From assembly GCF_003712195.1 (NCBI RefSeq), contig NZ_RDSD01000004.1:1-64000 (forward strand): 64,000 nucleotides of DNA, read 5' to 3'. How positions within the stretch are numbered: the stretch's first letter is position 1; each line of letters opens with the position of its first letter. Of this stretch, positions 54,323 to 63,459 are shown in pieces. This stretch comes from Proteiniphilum sp. X52 (GTDB lineage Bacteria; Bacteroidota; Bacteroidia; Bacteroidales; Dysgonomonadaceae). Made by a program: the position numbers and the translations under genes. The notes under the pieces are model-generated. The model was not told where the DNA came from and did not search any database. It worked only from the letters and a program-made list of their open reading frames with translations.

Positions 54323-56218
54323 ATGATACAAAAAGGACAGATAGGGGTAACAACTGACAATATTTTCCCCATTATCAAGAAGTTTCTCTACAGCGATCAT
54401 GAGATTTTTATCCGTGAGATCGTATCGAATGCGGTGGATGCCACACAGAAAATGAAAACCTTAGCCGATGTGGGTGATTTTAAAGGTGAGCTGGGAGATT
54501 TATCGGTACATGTCTCGATTGACAAGAAGAATAAAACGCTTACCGTATCCGACCGAGGTGTCGGGATGACCGCCGAAGAGGTGGATAAGTACATCAATCA
54601 GATAGCACTCTCCTCGGCCAACGATTTTCTGGATAAATACAAAGAAAATGCAAACGCCATTATCGGCCATTTCGGTTTAGGATTCTACTCTTCCTTTATG
54701 GTATCCAAAAAAGTGGAGATTATCACCAAATCTTATAAAGAGGATACACCAGCCGTGAAATGGTCTTGCGACGGCACGCCTGAATTCACCATGGAAGAGA
54801 CTGCCAAGGAAGATCGTGGTACCGATATCATTCTCCATATAGATGAAGACAACAAGGAATTTTTAGAAAAGGATAAGATTGAATCATTACTCAAAAAATA
54901 TTGCAGATTCCTTGCCGTGCCGATCGTTTTCGGAAAGAAACAGGAATGGAAAGAGGGTAAATACGTGGCTACGGAGGAAGATAATGTTGTCAATGACACC
55001 AATCCGCTATGGCGACAGAAGCCGGCGGGATTAAAAGAGGAAGATTACCTGAAATTCTACCGCGAGCTATATCCATTCTCCATAAGCGACGAGCCCATGT
55101 TCTGGATCCATTTGAACGTGGATTATCCTTTCCATCTCACCGGTATCCTCTATTTCCCGAAAATAAAGAACAACCTCGATCTGCAACGCAATAAGATACA
55201 GCTTTACAGCAACCAGGTTTTTGTGACCGACTCAGTGGAAGGCATAGTGCCTGAATTTCTCACATTGCTGCACGGTGTAATCGATTCGCCCGATATCCCG
55301 CTGAACGTCTCCCGCTCCTATCTGCAAAGCGACCAAAACGTGAAGAAAATATCGAACCACATCACCAAAAAAGTGGCCGATAAGCTGGAAGAACTGTTCA
55401 AAAAAGAGCGTGCCCGGTATGAAGAGAAGTGGGACAGTCTGAAACTGTTCATTGAATACGGAATGCTTTCCGACGAAAAATTCTGTGACAGAGCGCTCAA
55501 ATTTGCCTTGTTGAAAAATATGGAGGGCAAATATTTCACTCCGGAAGAATACAAAACGCTCATCGAGTCGGCACAAACCGACAAGAATGGAAGCCTTGTC
55601 CACCTCTATGCCAACGACAGACAGGAGCAATACACCCACATCGAGGCGGCGAAAGAGAAGGGTTATGATGTGCTTCTGATGGACGGACAACTCGACACTC
55701 ACTGGATGGGACTTCTGGAACAAAAATCCGACAAGACCCGGTTTGTGAGAGTGGACAGCGACACCATTGAACATATCATCGAGAAAGAAGAGACGACGAA
55801 AGTGGAATTGACCGACCCACAGAAGGAAAAGGTGTCGGAGGCGGTGAAATCACAACTCCCGGCGATGGAAAAAACGGAATTCAGCGTCGATTTCAAAGCG
55901 CTTGGAGAAACTACCCGGCCGATTCAAATCACCCAAAACGAATTCTCCAGAAGGATGAAAGAGATGGCTGCCATGCAGCAACAAATGGCGTTCTATGGTG
56001 AGATGCCCGACACATACCAGATCGTACTGAATGTGCAGCATCCGTTTGTCAAAGCACTTATCGATGAGAGTGAGCATAAAGATAAGGAAGCGCTTATCGC
56101 ACAAGTGGCTTCCGACAACCGTTTAAAGCAGTTGATCGATCTGGCCCTGCTCTCCAACGGGATGCTCAAAGGGGAAGCATTGAATAACTTCGTGAAAAGA
56201 AGTTTCGAAATGATTTAA
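54323..56218 (+). CDS. htpG: Molecular chaperone HtpG (Hsp90)
   Basis: HtpG is an ATP-dependent chaperone. The 631-residue protein shows the GHKL ATPase domain with HEIFIREIVSNAVDA near 28-42, SDRGVGMT near 77 and the GHFGLGFYSSFMV lid segment near 116-128. The middle domain has NVSRSYLQSD near 329, and a C-terminal dimerisation domain follows. It is monocistronic, with repeats upstream and a terminator downstream. No heat-shock element was recognised in the repeat block. Confidence 0.98.
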   Translation: MIQKGQIGVTTDNIFPIIKKFLYSDHEIFIREIVSNAVDATQKMKTLADVGDFKGELGDLSVHVSIDKKNKTLTVSDRGVGMTAEEVDKYINQIALSSANDFLDKYKENANAIIGHFGLGFYSSFMVSKKVEIITKSYKEDTPAVKWSCDGTPEFTMEETAKEDRGTDIILHIDEDNKEFLEKDKIESLLKKYCRFLAVPIVFGKKQEWKEGKYVATEEDNVVNDTNPLWRQKPAGLKEEDYLKFYRELYPFSISDEPMFWIHLNVDYPFHLTGILYFPKIKNNLDLQRNKIQLYSNQVFVTDSVEGIVPEFLTLLHGVIDSPDIPLNVSRSYLQSDQNVKKISNHITKKVADKLEELFKKERARYEEKWDSLKLFIEYGMLSDEKFCDRALKFALLKNMEGKYFTPEEYKTLIESAQTDKNGSLVHLYANDRQEQYTHIEAAKEKGYDVLLMDGQLDTHWMGLLEQKSDKTRFVRVDSDTIEHIIEKEETTKVELTDPQKEKVSEAVKSQLPAMEKTEFSVDFKALGETTRPIQITQNEFSRRMKEMAAMQQQMAFYGEMPDTYQIVLNVQHPFVKALIDESEHKDKEALIAQVASDNRLKQLIDLALLSNGMLKGEALNNFVKRSFEMI

Positions 56219-56279
56219 TTCAGTTATCTCCATTTCATCTCGTCTCCCCCGTCCCGCATAGTCAGAGATCAATCGAGTA

Positions 56280-56315
56280 AAAAACCGGCAAACAACTCCT
56301 GTTTACCGGTTTTTA
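56280..56315 (+). terminator. Rho-independent terminator of htpG
   Basis: AAAACCGG and AAACA (56281-56295) pair with TGTTT and CCGGTTTT (56300-56314) around one C/A mismatch, and a T-run follows. Confidence 0.85.
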
Positions 56316-56318
56316 CTT

Positions 56319-56326
56319 TATCTTTG
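56319..56326 (+). promoter_or_regulatory. -7 promoter box of coaA
   Basis: TATCTTTG is an exact match, 17 nt before the coaA ATG, placed immediately after the htpG terminator. The -33 box is not clear. Confidence 0.55.
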
Positions 56327-56343
56327 CAGCAAAAAGTTGCGCA

Positions 56344-57294
56344 ATGAACAAAGCCTACGAGGTGACCTTTTCCCCTTTTCGTTCCTTCACCCGTGAGGAG
56401 TGGAGTAAGTTGGAGGAACACCCTATGTTTCCTGTTTCCGATATTGATCTCACCAAACTGCAGGCACTCAATGAGCCACTTACCATCGCAGAAGTCGAAG
56501 ACATCTATATTCCTTTGATCCGGCTACTCCAGATCCATCTCACCCACTACCGCAACCTGCACAATGAGCGGGATCAGTTTTTCTCCAATAAAAGCAAACC
56601 GATCCCCTATATTATCGGTATTGCCGGAAGTGTGGCAGTCGGTAAAAGCACCACTGCCCGGGTATTACAGAAACTGCTCTCGATGACGCCTGAGCAGCCA
56701 AAAGTGGAATTGATCACCACCGACGGATTCCTCTATTCCAATGATGAGTTGCGGAAACGGGGGCTGCTGAACAAAAAAGGATTCCCCGAGAGTTATGATG
56801 CCAAACAATTGTTGGCATTCCTGGCAAGTGTGAAATCGGGACGTGACATATTGGAGATACCGGTCTATTCGCACCTCTATTATGATGTGATCAAGGGAGA
56901 GACGCAAATCATTGAACGGCCTGATATCCTTATCGTGGAAGGGATCAACGTGCTGCAAGTTTCCACCGGCAAAAAAATACGCAAGAGGGTCTTTGTCTCC
57001 GATTTCTTCGATTTCTCTATTTATGTGGACGCGAGCGAGAAAGATTTGCGGGAATGGTATATCGAACGATTTAAAAAACTACAACAGACTGCCTTTCGGG
57101 ACCCGGATTCCTATTTTCATCAATATGCCTCTTATTCGGAAAAAAAATTGCTTAGATTTGCCAACCAGGTATGGGATGAGATCAACTTACCCAATCTGCT
57201 GCAAAATATTCTTCCCACCCGTTTCCGGGCCGACCTCATTCTTGAGAAGGGAGAATGTCATTTTGTCAGAGGTGTCCGTATCAGGAAAATATAA
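56344..57294 (+). CDS. coaA: Type I pantothenate kinase
   Basis: CoaA phosphorylates pantothenate, the first step to coenzyme A. The 316-residue protein has the P-loop GSVAVGKS at 95-102, TTDGFLYSN near 122, PVYSHLYYDV near 178 and IVEGINVLQ near 198, all characteristic of the E. coli-type enzyme. It is convergent with the HIT gene. No other CoA gene is in the window. Confidence 0.97.
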   Translation: MNKAYEVTFSPFRSFTREEWSKLEEHPMFPVSDIDLTKLQALNEPLTIAEVEDIYIPLIRLLQIHLTHYRNLHNERDQFFSNKSKPIPYIIGIAGSVAVGKSTTARVLQKLLSMTPEQPKVELITTDGFLYSNDELRKRGLLNKKGFPESYDAKQLLAFLASVKSGRDILEIPVYSHLYYDVIKGETQIIERPDILIVEGINVLQVSTGKKIRKRVFVSDFFDFSIYVDASEKDLREWYIERFKKLQQTAFRDPDSYFHQYASYSEKKLLRFANQVWDEINLPNLLQNILPTRFRADLILEKGECHFVRGVRIRKI

Positions 57295-57378
57295 AACAAC
57301 CCACCTATTAGAATCGAAAAAGATGAACCCCCGCAGAAGTCCATCTTATATCATTGTAGTGCAAATTCACGCTTCAGA

Positions 57379-57768
57379 TCAAAATGCCGCGCGGATCTTT
57401 TCCGCGATTTCCTCGAATTCCTCTGCCGAGAGTTGCAATTTCGGATTGGCAAGGCTCATGTCACCCTCTTTTTGGATAGGAATCAGGTGAATATGCGCGT
57501 GAGGCACTTCCAGGCCGATTGCCATCATCCCTACCCTTTTACAGGAAACCGCGTTCTCTATCGCCTTTGCCACTTTTTTGGCAAAAACAGCCATATCACC
57601 CAAAAGGGTATCGTCCAGATCAAAGAGATAATCAATCTCCTGCTTGGGAATAACCAAGGTGTGCCCTTTCGACATCGGACGGATATCGAGAAAGGCGTAA
57701 AACCGGTCGTTTTCGGCGATCTTGTAAGAAGGGATCTCACCCGCGATAATTTTGCTGAAAATAGTCAT
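57379..57768 (-). CDS. HIT-family nucleotide hydrolase
   Basis: This 129-residue HIT protein has the histidine triad HAHIHLIP near 97-104 and the N-terminal IFSKIIAGEIPSYKIAEND pattern of Hint/PKCI-like members that hydrolyse AMP-lysine or related adducts. It lies 28 bp downstream of greA on the same strand, with no terminator between them, so greA-HIT is probably one operon. Confidence 0.95.
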   Translation of the reverse strand: MTIFSKIIAGEIPSYKIAENDRFYAFLDIRPMSKGHTLVIPKQEIDYLFDLDDTLLGDMAVFAKKVAKAIENAVSCKRVGMMAIGLEVPHAHIHLIPIQKEGDMSLANPKLQLSAEEFEEIAEKIRAAF

Positions 57769-57796
57769 CTTTTAGTGAAAATTTAAAAGTGAAAAA

Positions 57797-58267
57797 TCAA
57801 ACCGATATCTCAACCACCTCAAAGGTCATCGTGCCTGAGGGTACTTTTATTTCGGCTATATCGCCTACCTTCTTACCCATTAAACCCTGGGCGATGGGAG
57901 TATTGACCGCAATTTTACCGCTCTTCAGATCAGCTTCGCTTTCCGACACGAGCAGATAGGTCATCAACTTTTTCGTTTGTAGATTCCTGATCGTCACCTT
58001 GTTCATAATCTGCACTTCATCCGTACCAATAGCACTCTCATCGATAAGGCGGGCATTGGCGATAAGGTTTTTCAACTGGGAAATCTTCGCTTCCAGCATT
58101 CCTTGCGCCTCTTTCGCCGCGTCATATTCCGCATTTTCCGACAAGTCGCCCTTGTCTCTTGCCTCAGCAATCTGGCGAGATATCTCAGGTCTCTGCACAG
58201 ATTCCAACTCTACCAGTTCTTCTTTCAATTTCCGAAGACCTTCTTCGGTCATATACGTTACAGCCAT
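57797..58267 (-). CDS. greA: Transcription elongation factor GreA
   Basis: GreA rescues backtracked RNA polymerase by stimulating transcript cleavage. The 156-residue protein has the N-terminal coiled coil (about 8-75) with the tip acidic pair in RDKGDLSENAEYDAAKEAQG near 37-56, and the C-terminal FKBP-like domain with GLMGKKVGDIAEI near 127-139. The leader in front of it holds a promoter followed by a terminator-like hairpin. Confidence 0.97.
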   Translation of the reverse strand: MAVTYMTEEGLRKLKEELVELESVQRPEISRQIAEARDKGDLSENAEYDAAKEAQGMLEAKISQLKNLIANARLIDESAIGTDEVQIMNKVTIRNLQTKKLMTYLLVSESEADLKSGKIAVNTPIAQGLMGKKVGDIAEIKVPSGTMTFEVVEISV

Positions 58268-58300
58268 AGTCTCTTTTTTTATACTTTAAACTCGACGTAA

Positions 58301-58336
58301 AGAAAAAGAATTCCGGCCTTTACCACAAGACCGGAA
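58301..58336 (-). terminator. Terminator/attenuator hairpin in the greA leader
   Basis: On the minus strand TTCCGG (complement of 58331-58336) pairs with CCGGAA (complement of 58311-58316) and is followed by TTCTTTTTCT. It lies downstream of a consensus promoter and upstream of greA. It can therefore end read-through from the TlpA-like gene and also attenuate greA. Confidence 0.75.
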
Positions 58337-58362
58337 CCCTTTTTTCCATGTTCATCTTTTCA

Positions 58363-58393
58363 CAAAAGTAATGCTTTATTCCAATTATGCAAA
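58363..58393 (-). promoter_or_regulatory. Promoter of greA
   Basis: On the minus strand TTTG (complement of 58390-58393) lies 19 bp before TACTTTTG (complement of 58363-58370). Both boxes match the consensus. Transcription should start near 58357, so a terminated product would be about 55 nt. Confidence 0.7.
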
Positions 58394-58408
58394 ATTTTCA
58401 GGTATGTT

Positions 58409-59569
58409 TTACAACACCTTATCCAACTCGCCGCTCAACTGGGCATAGTTCTCGATCCGGGCCACAATGTCTCCCGCACGGTTCACAAGGAATGCCGTCG
58501 GTATCTGCCGCACATTATATGTGGCTAACAATGTGGAGTTAACCGATCGCGGATCCCTGACGGTAAGCCAGGGGAGGTTGGCGGCCGATGTTTTCCAGAA
58601 ATGTTCATCCGAATCGAACGATATCTGATATATTTCAAACCCTCTCGATTGATAACGGGCATATAGGGTATTCAGGTCCATATTGTGCTTCGGAGAGAAA
58701 TCGGCACCATACACCACAAAGTCGAGCAATACCACCTTCCCGGCAAGTGATGACAACGCCATTTTGCGTCCGTCCACTCCTGACAAGACTATATCGGGTA
58801 AACCCGCCCCCTCTTCCACCGGTATCTTCTCTAACAGCTTCGCCTGTTGTTCCTTCTGCCTCCTTGTCTTCAGCGCATTCATAGTAAACTCGTACAGATG
58901 TTTTGTTCTTTCCGTATCAGGATAATAACGGTTCCATGAAGTGGCCACGGCACCGAACATCGCATAATCCTGCCGGTCATAGGGATCAAAAATCAGATAA
59001 TTTTTTATTTTTTGGAAAACCGCATAATAAGCCGTCGCACCGGCAGGATTTCCAAGGATCAACCGTGACACCTCTCTCTTATAGTCCCGCAACGCGCTAT
59101 CCAGTTGTTCGATAAAAGCCATTTCATCAATTAATCCGGATTGGTGGTTCTTCTCCAACTCGTCAATCTTACGAGCCGCCGATCTGGTAAGGAGATCTAC
59201 CTCTTTCATCTGGTCGTTGGTGGGCGAGTCCTCCACAGTAAAAGAATCATACCAATCCGACGTGTTGGCGCTGATACGGAGCGTCTCTGTGGAATCCACG
59301 GCAAAAGCGGCAATCCGCTTCCCAATACGTAATTGATAGAATTCCGGATTTTCCGGAGCGGATTGCTTGAAAGCAAACGCCCCGTCATTTTTCAATACCG
59401 TCGAGTCGAGTACCCTGACCCCGGCGAGTCCACGATGTTCCAGGTATAAAGTATCTCCTTCCGCAGATCCGATATTCCCTGTCACTTTAAAAGTCTTTGC
59501 CTGTTGACACGAAAAAAACACCGTGCCCATCCACAAGAGCGACAAAAATCCAGCCAATAATTTCTTCAT
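58409..59569 (-). CDS. TlpA-like lipoprotein (DUF4369 plus thioredoxin fold) lacking the CxxC
   Basis: The 386-residue precursor has a lipoprotein signal (MKKLLAGFLSLLWMGTVFFSC). A beta-rich N-terminal DUF4369-like domain follows (about 28-120, with GSAEGDTLYLEHRG and VLDSTVLKNDGAFAF), then a helical linker and a thioredoxin-fold domain (about 265-386). The active-site segment that should read CxxC is VVLLDFVVYGADFSPKHN, near 285-302, with no cysteine. The cis-proline loop YNVRQIPTAFLVN is kept. A redox reaction is therefore unlikely; a binding or chaperone role is more probable. It is the only gene between the greA promoter and the repeat-rich region to its right. Confidence 0.85.
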   Translation of the reverse strand: MKKLLAGFLSLLWMGTVFFSCQQAKTFKVTGNIGSAEGDTLYLEHRGLAGVRVLDSTVLKNDGAFAFKQSAPENPEFYQLRIGKRIAAFAVDSTETLRISANTSDWYDSFTVEDSPTNDQMKEVDLLTRSAARKIDELEKNHQSGLIDEMAFIEQLDSALRDYKREVSRLILGNPAGATAYYAVFQKIKNYLIFDPYDRQDYAMFGAVATSWNRYYPDTERTKHLYEFTMNALKTRRQKEQQAKLLEKIPVEEGAGLPDIVLSGVDGRKMALSSLAGKVVLLDFVVYGADFSPKHNMDLNTLYARYQSRGFEIYQISFDSDEHFWKTSAANLPWLTVRDPRSVNSTLLATYNVRQIPTAFLVNRAGDIVARIENYAQLSGELDKVL

Positions 59570-60326
59570 ATCTATTTAGTTATTATCCAATTGTGATTCG
59601 TATTCGGTTGTTGTTCAATTGTTGTCCAGTTGTTGCTCGTATTCGGTCATTGCTCAATTGGTGCTTGAAAATAATCCCGCAAGGGGCGGGAAATAACACG
59701 TGGTGAACAAGGCGCGAAGTGCGAACAACGGCAAAGCCGAATAACAGCGTAGCTGAATAACGCTAAGCGAATAGCGGCGTAGCTGAGAACAATAGAATTG
59801 AATTAACCTGTAACTAATTGCAAATTTACATGATTTTCTTTTGAAACAGGAAGGTTTGGAATATTTATTACCTTCAGACATCTGATAATTGTTTGAATCA
59901 TTAAAGAGTCCACTTACTCAACTTACCTTGAATAAAATCTTGAATAAAATAAACTAAAAACGCCTTATAAAACGCAATAGGCACAATAATGTAGATAGAG
60001 GACAACAAATACCACCGTATAGTTAAAAATAAATAAAAAAAACGCTCTCTAACCTATCAGCGTTTTTTTGTGAATTTTCAACAAAAAAAAAGCATTGCTC
60101 TAAAAATAAAAAAGTCTTATCATTGCATTCTATTGTGACACTATACTCGACAAAATTACATAAACTCCAAGCTCGTAAATGGCGTAATTGCAAGCAAATT
60201 ACCTCTCGCCAAAAGAGGTATTTCCCAATTATACTAAAATCATACAATCCGCAAGTGAGGAGTATAATCAGACTATTAAATATAAATTAAATTCACATTT
60301 GAAACAAAACTAAATCAAATTGCATT
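59570..60326. other. Repeat-rich intergenic region before the second ExbB operon
   Basis: Two kinds of short repeats are seen: TTGTTCAATTGTTGTCCAGTTGTTGCTC-like words at 59582-59660, and GCGTAGCTGAATAACGCTAAGCG-like words at 59716-59792. The stretch 59793-60326 is AT-rich and holds no gene that I can support. A 19-bp motif at 60237-60255 recurs at 34220. No confident promoter for exbB was found. Confidence 0.5.
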
Positions 60327-61133
60327 ATGGAGACAAAAAAACAAACAAAAAGTAAAGGAGTTTCAGCCGGTTTAATAATCCTCGGATGTTTAGCTCTCGC
60401 AGCTATTTTCTTTTTCGGTGTATGTGGTCATCCAAGCCATTTCGACGATAAAGGTCATCCTCTGCCGGGCGACGTTTTCGGCACCCTTTATCAGGGAGGA
60501 TATGTAATCCCAGTAGTTATCACATTATTATTAACGGTTATAACACTTTCCATTGAACGTTTGTTTGCATTGAACAGGGCCAGCGGTATAGAAAAGAACG
60601 AACGATTTGTCTTGAAAGTAAAACGGAAAATAGACGAAGGCGATATCAACGAAGCGACTAAACTCTGCGACGAACAGAAAGGCTCTATAGCCAATATTGT
60701 AAGGGAGGGTTTGGTACGCTATAAAGATGTGGAAGACATTCCGAACATCACCAATGCCGATAAGGCCGAACTGATCCAGAAAGAGGTCGATGAAGCCACT
60801 ACGCTGGAATTGCCCTACCTTGAAAAGAACCTGAACATTATTGCAGCCATTTCTACTTTGGGCACATTATTCGGGCTTTTCGGCACAGTGCTGGGGATGA
60901 TCCGGGCCTTCTCGGCCATGGGACATGAAGGCGCGCCCGACTCCACCGCTTTGGCCGTAGGTATCTCGGAAGCCTTGATGAACACGGCTTTGGGTATCGG
61001 TACCGGTGCTTTGGCTATCATCACCTACACCTATTTTTCCGGAAGAATCCAGACAATGACCAATGCCGTCGATGAGATCGGATTTGCCATCGGACAGTCA
61101 TTCGTAAAACGCCATGGCGGCCTTGTGAAATAA
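60327..61133 (+). CDS. exbB: MotA/TolQ/ExbB proton channel (operon 2)
   Basis: This 268-residue channel protein lacks the signal-like extension of the operon 1 copy and instead starts with a basic tail (METKKQTKSKG) and a first helix at about 14-32. A periplasmic loop rich in His and Asp follows (GHPSHFDDKGHPLPGD), then the long cytoplasmic region. The conserved channel helices contain STLGTLFGLFGTVLGMIRAF near 173-192 and ALMNTALGIGTGALAIITYTYF near 214-235. It heads the operon exbB-exbD-exbD-tonB. Confidence 0.94.
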   Translation: METKKQTKSKGVSAGLIILGCLALAAIFFFGVCGHPSHFDDKGHPLPGDVFGTLYQGGYVIPVVITLLLTVITLSIERLFALNRASGIEKNERFVLKVKRKIDEGDINEATKLCDEQKGSIANIVREGLVRYKDVEDIPNITNADKAELIQKEVDEATTLELPYLEKNLNIIAAISTLGTLFGLFGTVLGMIRAFSAMGHEGAPDSTALAVGISEALMNTALGIGTGALAIITYTYFSGRIQTMTNAVDEIGFAIGQSFVKRHGGLVK

Positions 61134-61163
61134 TTATGGTACTTATTCATATCAAAGAAAAAC

Positions 61164-61766
61164 ATGGCCAAAATAAAAAAACATAGCATCTTTATCGACA
61201 TGACCGCCATGAGCGATGTGACGGTACTGTTGCTTACATTCTTTATGCTCACTTCCACCTTCCTGCCCCAGGAACCTGTCAGGGTCACCGCCCCGGCATC
61301 CGTAATGGAGATCAAGGTGCCGGAATACAATGTAATGAATATCCTGGTCGATTTGCAGGGAAAGATATTTTTGAACATCGATCGTCCCGAGGTGCGCATG
61401 GAAGCATTGGAAAAGATGTCTGAAGAATACGGAGTAACGCTGAATGACAGGCAAAAGAAAGTTTTCATGGAGCAGCCTTTTATTGGTGTGCCGATGAATC
61501 GTCTTCCCGCTTTTCTGGATTTACCTCTCCGGGAACAGGACGAGGCAATGCGGCAGCATGGCATCCCAAGTGACAGCATCAACAATCAGTTTATCGGCTG
61601 GATACAGAAGGCAAGAGAGATTGACAATGAAATGAAAATAACGTTGAAAGCAGATCAATCCACACCCTATCCGCTTATTGAAAGCGTGATGAAGGATCTG
61701 GTAAAGATAAAGGCGAACCGTTATAGTTTGGTAACCGTACTCAAAGGCGCACCGGAAGGGTTTTAA
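61164..61766 (+). CDS. exbD: ExbD/TolR-family protein (operon 2, first copy)
   Basis: This 200-residue ExbD has a membrane helix with DMTAMSDVTVLLLTFFML and D18 as the likely proton carrier. The periplasmic domain is unusually long, with an acidic central region containing PLREQDEAMRQHG near 124-136. It starts 30 bp after exbB. Only the N-terminal motif allows the assignment; the central insert has no counterpart in typical ExbD. Confidence 0.92.
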   Translation: MAKIKKHSIFIDMTAMSDVTVLLLTFFMLTSTFLPQEPVRVTAPASVMEIKVPEYNVMNILVDLQGKIFLNIDRPEVRMEALEKMSEEYGVTLNDRQKKVFMEQPFIGVPMNRLPAFLDLPLREQDEAMRQHGIPSDSINNQFIGWIQKAREIDNEMKITLKADQSTPYPLIESVMKDLVKIKANRYSLVTVLKGAPEGF

Positions 61767-61886
61767 TGAACGTTTTCATTAAGTGGAGGGCAGAGGAAAT
61801 TTATTCGCTTTGCCGAACGTTCCATTGAAAATCCAGGAGCGAAGGCGACTCAAATAGTCTAAATTTATTGAATTAATTGACAGAAT

Positions 61887-62552
61887 ATGGCAAATATTGA
61901 CACAGGCGGAGACGAAGTGAAGAAAGGAAAACCCAAACAGGAAACCCTGCGCGTGGATTTCACCCCTATGGTGGACATGAACATGCTGCTTATCACCTTC
62001 TTTATGCTCGTCACAACGCTATCCAAACCACAGGTAATGGACATCGCAATGCCTTCAGACCAGAAAATTGAAGACGCGCTGGCACCCAAGGTGAAAGAGT
62101 CGAGAGCAATCACCCTTTTATTAGGAGAAGACGACAAGGTCTATTATTATCTGGGTAAACTCGACGAAAGCGCTTATAGCGATTATACTGTTTTGAAGGA
62201 AACGACCTACTCTTCCAACACTTCGAATGAAGGTCTGCGGAGTATTCTTCTGGAACGAAACGCGGAAGCCGTCAACCAGATGCGAGACCTGAAACTCGAA
62301 AGGGCTGAAAAAGGTAACAGGATGTCGGAGGAAGAGTTCAATGAACGTTCCAGGGAGATAAAAGGCGATGTAGATGCCCTCACGGTGATCATCAAGCCGA
62401 TGGCTAACTCCAATTATAAAAACCTGGTGGATGCCCTCGATGAGATGCAAATATGCAGTGTCGGGAAATACGCTATTGTAGATGTCACGGAAGGAGATCT
62501 TTTCCTTGTGGAGAACTATAAGGCACAGGGAGCTTATAGTTCTGTGAAATAA
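61887..62552 (+). CDS. exbD: ExbD/TolR-family protein (operon 2, second copy)
   Basis: This 221-residue ExbD has the canonical helix motif FTPMVDMNMLLITFFML with D30. A cytoplasmic tail of about 22 charged residues precedes it. The periplasmic domain contains an acidic and basic helical segment (LERAEKGNRMSEEEFNERSR near 135-155). It follows the first copy after a 120-bp gap that contains no clear gene, and precedes tonB by 32 bp. Confidence 0.93.
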   Translation: MANIDTGGDEVKKGKPKQETLRVDFTPMVDMNMLLITFFMLVTTLSKPQVMDIAMPSDQKIEDALAPKVKESRAITLLLGEDDKVYYYLGKLDESAYSDYTVLKETTYSSNTSNEGLRSILLERNAEAVNQMRDLKLERAEKGNRMSEEEFNERSREIKGDVDALTVIIKPMANSNYKNLVDALDEMQICSVGKYAIVDVTEGDLFLVENYKAQGAYSSVK

Positions 62553-62584
62553 CACCTCTCGGCCAATAAACAAAAAGATACGAT

Positions 62585-63436
62585 ATGGATAAATTTATAA
62601 ACTTAAACTCTCCAGGATGGTGCGACCTGGTATTCGAGGGGAGAAACAAAAAATACGGGGCATATAAGTTGCGTCAGACTTCATCCAGAAGATACCTTGT
62701 TGCATTCCTTATAATGGTGGTTTTCACAGCTATTGTTGCTGTGCTGCCCCAATTGTACGGAGTGGTGGAGAACCTGACACAAAAGGATCTCGGTCCCATG
62801 GAACAGACGGTCGAGTTGTCGATTCTTCCGATTGAGAAGCAGGTTCCTGAGGAGATTATTAAAGAAGATATTATAAAACAGGGAGAGATTCCCCCGCCAC
62901 CTCCTGCTTTGAAATCCTCCATTCAGTTCATCCCCCCGGTAATCGCGAAAGACGAAGAGGTTACCGGGAACGATTTCATGAAGACCCAGCAGGAAATACA
63001 AGCATCCACACTTCAGATATCCATCGCGGATGTCATGGGGACGGATGAGCAGCACGGAATAGATATCAGCGAGTTAAGCAGACCCAAAGTGGTAGTGGAA
63101 GAAAAGATAGAGGAGGATAAGCCGCTCGAGAATGCGGAGCAGGCACCCTCATTCCCGGGTGGAGTGGATGCACTGAACAAATTCTTATCGGAGAACATTC
63201 ACTATCCGATCATTGCTCAGGAGAGTGGTATCCAGGGCAGGGTGGTCATCAAATTCGTGGTATCCAGAACTGGCGATATAATGGATGTTCAGGTTATACG
63301 CGGCGTGGATGCTTCGCTCGACAAAGAAGCAGTCCGGGTAGTGCAATCGATGCCAAGATGGATACCGGGCAAACAGAAAGGAAAAGCGGTTTCCGTCTAT
63401 TTTACTCTTCCGGTTGAATTCAGGTTACACTCTTAG
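62585..63436 (+). CDS. tonB: TonB energy transducer (operon 2)
   Basis: This 283-residue TonB starts with a cytoplasmic segment MDKFINLNSPGWCDLVFEG and NKKYGAYKLR, typical of Bacteroidota TonB. One membrane helix follows at about 36-55. A short Pro-rich stretch (GEIPPPPPALKS near 99-110) is far less proline-rich than in the first TonB. The C-terminal domain contains APSFPGGVDALNKFLSENI, HYPIIAQESGIQGRVV and MPRWIPGKQKGKAVSV. It is part of the same operon as exbB and both exbD. Confidence 0.95.
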   Translation: MDKFINLNSPGWCDLVFEGRNKKYGAYKLRQTSSRRYLVAFLIMVVFTAIVAVLPQLYGVVENLTQKDLGPMEQTVELSILPIEKQVPEEIIKEDIIKQGEIPPPPPALKSSIQFIPPVIAKDEEVTGNDFMKTQQEIQASTLQISIADVMGTDEQHGIDISELSRPKVVVEEKIEEDKPLENAEQAPSFPGGVDALNKFLSENIHYPIIAQESGIQGRVVIKFVVSRTGDIMDVQVIRGVDASLDKEAVRVVQSMPRWIPGKQKGKAVSVYFTLPVEFRLHS

Positions 63437-63459
63437 AAACTGTTCAACTGTTTAAGAAG

